Assembly (NCBI GenBank): GCA_005778315.1
Contig: SXOW01000329.1
Span: forward strand, 1-10,818
Direction of reading: 5' to 3'
Source of the DNA: Acidobacteriota bacterium
GTDB taxonomy: Bacteria; Acidobacteriota; Vicinamibacteria; Vicinamibacterales; UBA8438
DNA: 10,818 bases
The translations under genes were made by a program, and so were the position numbers. How positions within the stretch are numbered: the first letter of the stretch is position 1; the number at the start of each line of letters is the position of its first letter. Positions 5,749 to 10,818 of the stretch are shown piece by piece. The notes below the pieces were generated by a model that saw nothing but the letters and a program-made list of their open reading frames with translations, searched no databases and was not told the DNA's origin.

Positions 5749-6864
5749 CTAGCGCCATCTAAATATACGCAGCGCAATCGCGAACGGAACCACGGCCCAC
5801 GTGGCGAGCGTCGCGAGTTCTCCCCGGAGATCCACCAAGGTGGCGCCTTCGAGCACGACGCCGCGCATGGCATCGACGAGCGCCGTCAGCGGTAGGGCCT
5901 GGATGACCGGCTGCGCCCATCCGGGAAAGTTCGTCGCGGAAAAGAACACGCCGCTCAGCACCCACATCGGCACGGTCGCCAGGTTCATCAGTCCGTTGAT
6001 GGCCTCGAAGGTCCTAACGCGGCTGGCGATCAACAGCCCGAGCGATCCGAACGCGAGCGCACCAAGAACGGCAACGATGCCGAGGCTGGCCAATCCGCCC
6101 CGTATTGGCGTGCCCAACACGAGGGCTCCAAACGCGAGCGGTATTCCGACTTCTGGAGCCAGGAACACCAGTCGGGCGACAATCGGCGCCATCAGGAAGT
6201 CGCGTTTTCGCATCGGGCTGGCGGCGAGACGCTTCAGCAGCTTCTTGAGCCGTGCCTGGACCGTCACGAACGCGATGCTCCAGAGGCCGTTGTTCATCAC
6301 GCCGAGCGCGATGATGCCCGGGAGCAGCCAGTCCACATAACGGGATCCTGGGATCGCGATCGTCTCGTCATTCGCCTGCCACGGATCAGGGCGGCCGGTC
6401 GCGCGCTTCAGCGCCTCATCGACGACCAGTCGCGCGAGGCGGCTCTCGTCGCGCGTCGGATCGAAGCGGTAGGTCGGCGGATGGCTTGCCACGACAATCA
6501 GATCGACCTCCCCGTTGCGGAGCGCGCGAAGCTCGTCACCCGGCGGAATGTCGCGGACCACGATGTGCCGCTCGGCCGTCAGCGATGCCTTCAGAGTGTC
6601 CCGCGCCCCGGTCGCTGAGCTCGGCTCGATCGCCGCGGAGCTCCGCTCGACGGCCACGCGCACGGGGCGCGCGGCCCCGGCGGGGAAGGCGATGGCCATC
6701 ATGACGGACATGACGATCGGGAAGAAGAACGTCCAGAAGATGGCTTCGGGCTCGCGCAAGAACTCGCGGAGCCGGGCGAGCGTCAGCTCGACGAGCGGAT
6801 GGTAGGTGCCACTCGACGCGCGCGGCTCGGTCGACGCGAGGCGGCCCGTCGCCTCAGTCTTCAC
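5749..6864 (-). CDS. ABC-2 type transporter permease
   Basis: The product has 371 residues from a GTG at 6864 and is the inner-membrane half of an ABC-2 exporter. An N-terminal cytoplasmic stretch contains L-A-R-L-R-E-F-L-R-E-P-E, as is usual before the first helix (residues 42-60). A soluble extracytoplasmic domain spans about 61-175. Five further helices follow at about 178-200, 225-250, 260-280, 293-310 and 350-367. The cytoplasmic loop L-K-R-L-A-A-S-P-M-R-K-R-D-F-L (210-224) is the characteristic permease motif of this family. The start overlaps the last 11 bases of the ATPase gene, so translation is probably coupled. One fused half-transporter per gene implies a homodimer. The substrate cannot be read from the sequence; drug, lipid or natural-product export are all possible. 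Confidence 0.9.
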   Translation of the reverse strand: MKTEATGRLASTEPRASSGTYHPLVELTLARLREFLREPEAIFWTFFFPIVMSVMMAIAFPAGAARPVRVAVERSSAAIEPSSATGARDTLKASLTAERHIVVRDIPPGDELRALRNGEVDLIVVASHPPTYRFDPTRDESRLARLVVDEALKRATGRPDPWQANDETIAIPGSRYVDWLLPGIIALGVMNNGLWSIAFVTVQARLKKLLKRLAASPMRKRDFLMAPIVARLVFLAPEVGIPLAFGALVLGTPIRGGLASLGIVAVLGALAFGSLGLLIASRVRTFEAINGLMNLATVPMWVLSGVFFSATNFPGWAQPVIQALPLTALVDAMRGVVLEGATLVDLRGELATLATWAVVPFAIALRIFRWR

Positions 6865-7600
6865 GCAGCTGCCGTCCCGTTAGCGACATGAACACGTCCT
6901 CGAGCGTGCCCTCGTGCACCACGCGCGTCGGTGTCCCGAACGACGCGATGAGGGCCTGCGGCGTGTCCATGGCGATGACCCGGCCGCGGTTGACGATGGC
7001 CACGCGGTCGCAGAGGGTCTGCGCCTCGTCCATGTAGTGCGTGGTCAGGAGCACTGTGCCGCCATTCTCCCTGAACCGGCCCATGATGCTCCAGAGCTGT
7101 CGGCGGGACTGCGGGTCGAGGCCCGTCGTCGGCTCGTCGAGAAACAGCAAGTCGGGGGCGCCCGCGAGCGCGCAGGCGATCGACAGCCGCTGCTTCTGGC
7201 CGCCAGAGAGCTTGACGACCCAGCTGCGACGCTTCGCCTCCAGCTCGACCCTCGCCAGCAGGTCCGAGACGGTCGGTCCTCGATCGTAGAACGACCGGAA
7301 GAGGCGCAGCGTCTCCTCGACCGTGAGCTTGTCGGTGAACTGCGTTTCCTGCAGTTGGATGCCCAGTCGTTGTCTCAGCTCGTGCTCGTGCGTCTTCCAA
7401 CGCAGTCCGAGCACATCCACCTCACCATCGTCCGGCGTGAGGAGCCCCTCGAGGATCTCGATTGTCGTCGTTTTGCCGGCACCGTTTGGGCCCAACAGGC
7501 CGAAGCACTCGCCGCGACTCACGGAAAAGGAGAGACCGTCCACGGCGACGACGTCGCCGTAGCGCTTCTTCAAATTGCGGCAGTTGACCGCGAGACTCAT
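6854..7600 (-). CDS. ABC transporter ATP-binding protein
   Basis: The product has 248 residues from the ATG at 7600 and carries every catalytic motif of an ABC ATPase. These are Walker A G-P-N-G-A-G-K-T (37-44), Q-loop glutamine in I-Q-L-Q-E-T (82-84), signature L-S-G-G-Q (131-135), Walker B L-L-F-L-D-E-P (151-157) with catalytic Glu156, D-loop G-L-D, and H-loop His188. The length and the short C-terminal tail E-G-T-L-E-D-V-F-M-S-L-T-G fit the CcmA/drug-export group that pairs with ABC-2 permeases. It is first in a two-gene operon and overlaps the permease. The upstream strand is occupied by a decayed recombinase, ending about 57 bases away, so the operon's promoter must lie in or beside that debris. 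TAGACT (minus strand, 7644-7649) is a weak -10 candidate. Confidence 0.93.
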   Translation of the reverse strand: MSLAVNCRNLKKRYGDVVAVDGLSFSVSRGECFGLLGPNGAGKTTTIEILEGLLTPDDGEVDVLGLRWKTHEHELRQRLGIQLQETQFTDKLTVEETLRLFRSFYDRGPTVSDLLARVELEAKRRSWVVKLSGGQKQRLSIACALAGAPDLLFLDEPTTGLDPQSRRQLWSIMGRFRENGGTVLLTTHYMDEAQTLCDRVAIVNRGRVIAMDTPQALIASFGTPTRVVHEGTLEDVFMSLTGRQLRED

Positions 7601-7656
7601 GGTCTGGCCATTCAGGCGGCAGCACGAACTCCCACGACCGCGCAGTCTAACCGACT

Positions 7657-8100
7657 ATCGTCCTCTGGAGGGGTGTGATGCTGGACAAGATGGAGCCGGG
7701 CCTTGACACGTCGAAACAGATCCTCACAAACCAGTGGTTGGAGGCCCCTCGATGCAAGCAGCGCCAACTCGACACCTCGATCCGACCCGCATAGATCGGA
7801 TTCCGGAGTATCGCGCTGACTGCATGCTGTCCTTCGTTCGGTCAGCTCGAATATCATTGTCGAATTGCGCGGAGGACGCGAGCACCCCCCTCCATCAGCT
7901 TGCCTGTAGACGACCAGGAACTGCACTCGCTCCCGATGCTCGCGGCAGTACGCGAGCAGGCGCTGCAGCTCGAGCCGATCCGAGGTCTTGGCCGATTCTC
8001 CCTTTTCCGTGAACTCGGCAGCGACTTCGAAGGCTTCACGTTTGCAGTATTCCAGGCACGCACGACGTTGAGTCGCCAAACTGAGGTGTTCGACCGTCAG
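7657..8100 (-). pseudogene. Decayed large serine recombinase
   Basis: Four blocks of one large serine recombinase survive in order on the minus strand but in different frames. Block A (8100 to about 7906) gives S-L-A-T-Q-R-R-A-C-L-E-Y-C-K-R, then GESAKTSDRLELQRLLAYCR and Q-F-L-V-V-Y, from the resolvase catalytic domain; the usual Y-x-R-V-S start with the nucleophilic Ser is missing. Block B (about 7907-7815) gives T-G-K-L-M-E-G, then after a frameshift A-Q-F-D-N-D-I-R-A-D-R-T. Block C (about 7814-7764) gives ILRNPIYAGRIEVSSW from the recombinase domain. Block D (about 7749-7657) gives RGLQPLVCEDLFRRVKARL. Segments between A/B and B/C and the zinc-ribbon C-terminus are deleted. It cannot encode an active enzyme and marks a former mobile element. 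Confidence 0.8.
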
Positions 8101-8134
8101 CCCGGTCAGCCAATCACCAATTCAAGGAACCCCT

Positions 8135-8932
8135 ATGCCTTATATCTCCTCGCTCCACGTCTATCCGGTCAAGTCCTGTGCGGGGCAGGAGCTGTCTCAG
8201 GCCAGGTTGAATGCCCGTGGAATATGCCGCGACCGCGAATGGGTCGTGGTGACGGACGACGGGGCTTTTATCTCTCAGCGCACCCATCCGGGTATGGCGC
8301 TCATACAACCCGTCCTGGAAAATGACCGGCTTTCTGTATCGGCCCCGAAGATGAACGAGATGACCATTGAGACGCAGGATGATGGCGACATCCGGCAGGT
8401 GAATGTCTGGGGGGCTCTGTGCGACGGGGTCGACCAGGGAGAGGCTGCGGCCGCCTGGTTCAGCGCTTACGTGGCGACGCCCTGCCGGCTGCTGCATTTC
8501 AGACCGGGCTTTGTCCGGCCTGTCGATCCGAATTATGCGCCGCGTTCAACCGATCAGGTGGGATTTGCAGATGCCTATCCGCTGCTGCTCCTCTCCGAGG
8601 CCTCGCTGGCCGATCTGAACGCCCGGCTGCCGGAACCGATTCGGATGAACCGGTTCCGGCCGAATATCGTCGTTGCCGACTGCCCGCCGTATGCGGAAGA
8701 CACCTGGAAACAAATTCGCGTGGGTGCGATGCAGCTTGACGTGGTCAAACCCTGCGCACGTTGCGCCACCACGCTGGTGGAACAGGAATCCGGTGCCAAA
8801 GGCAAGGAGCCGCTCAGGACTCTGGCGACCTACCGTAAGCTGAACGGCCCAGACCCGGTGTTCGGCCAGAATGTCGTCCATCAGGGCGAAGGCGTTCTTG
8901 AAACCGGCCTGGTCGTGGAGGTCATCACGTAG
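8135..8932 (+). CDS. MOSC-domain protein, mARC/YcbX-like
   Basis: The product has 265 residues from the ATG at 8135, preceded by AAGGA at 8124-8128. Residues 1-110 match the MOSC N-terminal beta-barrel (Y-P-V-K-S-C-A-G near the start, R-D-R-E-W, I-S-Q-R). The MOSC domain follows: D-A-Y-P-L-L-L-L-S-E (147-156), R-F-R-P-N-I-V-V (173-180), K-P-C-A-R-C (205-210) and K-E-P-L-R-T-L-A-T-Y-R (224-234), then P-V-F-G-Q-N. In mARC and YcbX this domain binds the molybdenum cofactor through a cysteine and reduces N-hydroxylated compounds; the likely ligand here is Cys210, with Cys207 as alternative. YcbX carries an extra C-terminal 2Fe-2S domain, absent here, so a separate electron donor would be needed. 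Base composition is visibly lower in GC than the dehydrogenase gene, and the upstream flank is recombinase debris. Confidence 0.88.
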   Translation: MPYISSLHVYPVKSCAGQELSQARLNARGICRDREWVVVTDDGAFISQRTHPGMALIQPVLENDRLSVSAPKMNEMTIETQDDGDIRQVNVWGALCDGVDQGEAAAAWFSAYVATPCRLLHFRPGFVRPVDPNYAPRSTDQVGFADAYPLLLLSEASLADLNARLPEPIRMNRFRPNIVVADCPPYAEDTWKQIRVGAMQLDVVKPCARCATTLVEQESGAKGKEPLRTLATYRKLNGPDPVFGQNVVHQGEGVLETGLVVEVIT

Positions 8933-8969
8933 GGTGCGATCGGCCTGCCGAAATAAATCTGAGATCTCG

Positions 8970-8984
8970 GTGGTAACACACCAC
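8970..8984. terminator. Weak stem-loop between convergent genes
   Basis: GTGGT (8970-8974), loop AACAC, ACCAC (8980-8984) form a 5-bp stem between the stop codons at 8932 and 9003. It is short and has no T-tract, so its role is doubtful. Confidence 0.2.
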
Positions 8985-9002
8985 GGACAAGGGTGCCCGA
9001 AC

Positions 9003-9272
9003 CTACCCCCGTGCGCGCGTCCGCCTCGCCCACGACGCCTTCATCCGGACGGACACCGCCTTCCGTGCGGCGGCACTCAACGGCGCTCGTCCCGTCTTGG
9101 TCTTGCGCGCAGTCTTCGGCGCGGACCTGCGCGTGCGGGCAGTCTTCGTCCCGCCCAGAGCACGCGCGGCGCTCTGGAGGGCGTCAACCTCCCCCTGGAG
9201 CTGGGCGATCTGGGCGAGTCTGGACGCGACGGCGGCGGTGATCTGGCTGTTGACGGCGGTCGAGAATGCCAT
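9003..9272 (-). CDS. Small basic coiled-coil protein, possibly nucleic-acid binding
   Basis: The product has 89 residues from the ATG at 9272. AGGAGA (minus strand, 9281-9286) sits eight bases upstream and is one of the best ribosome-binding sites in the window, which supports a real gene. Residues 1-14 (MAFSTAVNSQITAA) resemble the start of RebB-like R-body proteins. Residues 14-40 form a short amphipathic helix, perhaps a coiled coil. Residues 42-63 are Lys/Arg/Thr-rich and disordered-looking. Residues 64-86 (L-S-A-A-A-R-K-A-V-S-V-R-M-K-A-S-W-A) resemble the short basic helix at the end of many small histone-H1-like or DNA-associated proteins. The remainder of RebB is absent. Function is not known; binding of DNA or RNA through the tail is inference. 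It lies downstream of the NRPS gene on the same strand. Confidence 0.6.
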   Translation of the reverse strand: MAFSTAVNSQITAAVASRLAQIAQLQGEVDALQSAARALGGTKTARTRRSAPKTARKTKTGRAPLSAAARKAVSVRMKASWARRTRARG

Positions 9273-9392
9273 GCAATTGGTCTCCTGGTATGTCTGGTCA
9301 GAGCCTCACGACGCGACCTCCGAGCCTGGCTGACGCCCTGAAGCGGATAGCCCACCCCCCACAGCCGCTCTCGTGGTCTCGCAGATTCATCA

Positions 9393-9412
9393 GTTGCGCC
9401 ACGCGGCGCAGC
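9393..9412 (-). terminator. Hairpin downstream of the NRPS gene
   Basis: TGCGCC (9395-9400) and GGCGCA (9405-9410) pair around the loop ACGC. The stem extends to 8 bp through a G-U pair (9394/9411) and a G-C pair (9393/9412). On the minus strand it starts 14 bases after the NRPS stop codon. No T-tract follows, so it may only weaken or protect the transcript end. Confidence 0.35.
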
Positions 9413-9426
9413 AGTCCTCGTGGACC

Positions 9427-10818
9427 TCAGAAATGTGTGGTTCCCTGTTCGTGAAAGTACGCGTGCGTGCCCCGTGCCTCCGCTGCCTTCTCGAACGCAG
9501 CTAGAAGTTCTAAGCTCCCGGCCGCCCCGGACTTCGAGACCGCCATGATCCGGTTGGTTGCCACACTCGGGTCGTCCGCCCCAGGGTCGACCGCACCCTT
9601 GCGGCCTGTCCGCGCCTTGATTCGCGCCACGAAGTTTCGGGTCAGAGCGCCGGGATCCGACGTCATTCCGCGCACAACCTCGGGCATCGCATATAGGAGC
9701 AGTGATCGCTTGTAGGGTCCGATGGTGCCCACCGTAAACCCAGTCACACGCCCACCTTCTTCAGCGATTAACGCCAGGTCACCATGGTTGCGAATGAACC
9801 ATTTGTACATCTTCCGCAGGAAAGGGGAGCCGAGGATCGTCACGCGCCACTCGGGAAACCGCTGCTTATGAATCTCCACCACTTGGTCCATGTCACCCTC
9901 GCCCATCCTCCGTACTTTGATCGTCGTAGAGGGCGCCCCGACACTATCCTCTCCCGTCAGTGCCCTCTTTGGCGCTGCCACCGGGTTCTCTAGCAATTCA
10001 GCGACTCTTTCAAGTGTTCTAGCTTCGATGAAACTACCGATTGATAGCTTCGTACCGAACGTCTTTGCCGCCGTGACTGTCGCTTGCACGAGCGTCAGTG
10101 AATCGCCACCCAAACCGAAAAAGTCGTCCTTGCGTCCGATGTCTCGAATGCCGAGCAGGTCTCCCCAGATTTGTGCGAGCGCGCGTTCTACGTCACCAGC
10201 CGGTGCTTCGAATTCCCTCTTGGCTTCGGTCGCGTCTACGTCGGGAGGCGGCAGCGCTTTGCGGTCGATCTTCCTATTAGGTGTTTGTGGGAAGGCCTGG
10301 ACCTGCACCACACGTGCAGGCACCATGTACTCGGGAAGCCGTTCGGCGACGAAATTCCGTAGCTCACTTGCCGTCACCTGTTTTCCATTGTGCGTGGTCA
10401 CATACGCAACTAGGCGCAGGTCCCCCGGCGTGTCTTCTCTTGCCAGCACTATCGTTTCACGCACATCCGCGTGGCTGCTCAACACGGTCTCGATTTCGCC
10501 CAGCTCGATCCGGTGACCGCGAACCTTGACTTGGTGATCGAGTCTTCCTAGAAACTCGATCTTGCCGTCAGGCAAATATCGAACCAAATCCCCGGTTCGA
10601 TAGACCCTGGCATGCGGTGTCTTTCGGAATGGATCTGCAAGGAATCGCGCTGCCGTTAGCTCACCTTGGTTCAAATACCCCCGAGTGACACCGGGGCCCC
10701 CGATCAACAACTCGCCGGGAACGCCGACGGGCTGTGGCCGGAGAGCCTCGTTGACGACGTAAAATCGCGTATTCAGAATCGGGCGGCCGATGGGAATCGC
10801 GTGCGCATCATCCTTCAA
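9427..10818 (-). CDS. Non-ribosomal peptide synthetase C-terminus: A-PCP-GNAT (5' end outside window)
   Basis: The open frame enters from beyond 10818, so the visible 463 residues are the C-terminal part. Counted from the window edge, adenylation-domain motifs are present in order: A5 I-P-I-G-R-P-I-L-N-T-R (8-18), A6 GELLIGGPGVTRGYLN (35-50), A7 Y-R-T-G-D-L (73-78), A8 GRLDHQVKVRGHRIELGEIE (91-110) and A10 N-R-K-I-D-R with the catalytic Lys183. The specificity-setting core lies outside. A peptidyl carrier protein follows with D-D-F-F-G-L-G-G-D-S, Ser240 being the phosphopantetheine site. Residues 300-463 look like a GNAT N-acyltransferase fold (I-K-V-R-R-M-x-x-x-D, then LALIAEEGGRVTGFTVG). 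Its acyl-CoA motif is degenerate (S-K-S-G-A-A-G) and the usual last strands seem short. No thioesterase or reductase release domain is present. Confidence 0.88.
   Translation of the reverse strand: MKDDAHAIPIGRPILNTRFYVVNEALRPQPVGVPGELLIGGPGVTRGYLNQGELTAARFLADPFRKTPHARVYRTGDLVRYLPDGKIEFLGRLDHQVKVRGHRIELGEIETVLSSHADVRETIVLAREDTPGDLRLVAYVTTHNGKQVTASELRNFVAERLPEYMVPARVVQVQAFPQTPNRKIDRKALPPPDVDATEAKREFEAPAGDVERALAQIWGDLLGIRDIGRKDDFFGLGGDSLTLVQATVTAAKTFGTKLSIGSFIEARTLERVAELLENPVAAPKRALTGEDSVGAPSTTIKVRRMGEGDMDQVVEIHKQRFPEWRVTILGSPFLRKMYKWFIRNHGDLALIAEEGGRVTGFTVGTIGPYKRSLLLYAMPEVVRGMTSDPGALTRNFVARIKARTGRKGAVDPGADDPSVATNRIMAVSKSGAAGSLELLAAFEKAAEARGTHAYFHEQGTTHF

Noticed and set aside
6914..7678. 254-codon plus-strand frame opposite the ABC ATPase
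   Set aside because: The minus-strand ATPase has every catalytic motif; the opposite frame is its mirror composition.
8135..8932. Full YcbX assignment for the MOSC gene
   Set aside because: The C-terminal 2Fe-2S ferredoxin domain that defines YcbX is missing; only the MOSC parts are present.

Overview
The window comes from a GC-rich bacterium with a Gram-negative-type envelope: two predicted outer-membrane barrels and a secreted PQQ-type dehydrogenase. An eukaryotic-like Ser/Thr kinase N-terminus (ending LGEGGM) and a short C-terminal repeat built on an 'R-A-x-H-(V/I)-T-E-L-R' core point, by recall of similar proteins, to Acidobacteriota, perhaps Vicinamibacteria. That placement is inference. 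No RNA gene, CRISPR array or intact insertion sequence was recognised.

Layout, left to right. Positions 1-206 hold no recognisable gene. At 207 a Ser/Thr-kinase start is cut off after its glycine-rich loop and runs in frame into a multi-pass membrane protein (300-836, +). A minus-strand stretch near 835-974 reads like the first residues of an ABC ATPase that then breaks off. Two outer-membrane beta-barrel genes are divergent: a DUF1302/porin-like protein (1006-2367, -) and a small barrel (2526-3134, +). Then come a probable truncated beta-solenoid gene (3189-3611, +), a hairpin followed by degenerate CGCAGATT-like repeats, and about 340 bases without a gene. A secreted PQQ-dependent sugar dehydrogenase-like protein with two extra C-terminal modules follows (3955-5640, +). 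Facing it is an ABC-2 exporter operon, ATPase 6854-7600 and permease 5749-6864 (both -), separated by a 9-bp inverted repeat.

The right third looks like an acquired or rearranged region. A large serine recombinase (about 7657-8100, -) survives as four blocks with deletions and frameshifts. It abuts a visibly lower-GC MOSC-domain gene (8135-8932, +) with an mARC/YcbX-like C-terminus. A small basic coiled-coil protein (9003-9272, -) and the 3' end of an NRPS gene (9427 to beyond 10818, -) complete the window. The NRPS part shows adenylation domain, carrier protein and a C-terminal GNAT-like domain in place of a thioesterase.

No single cooperating system is evident. The main theme is the concentration of broken genes (kinase start, ABC start, beta-solenoid, recombinase) beside intact envelope and export genes. 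The most interesting items are the A-PCP-GNAT end of the NRPS, the two-module tail on the dehydrogenase, the readable decay of the recombinase and the in-frame kinase/membrane-protein fusion. The ABC exporter might serve the NRPS product, but nothing in the sequence links them directly.
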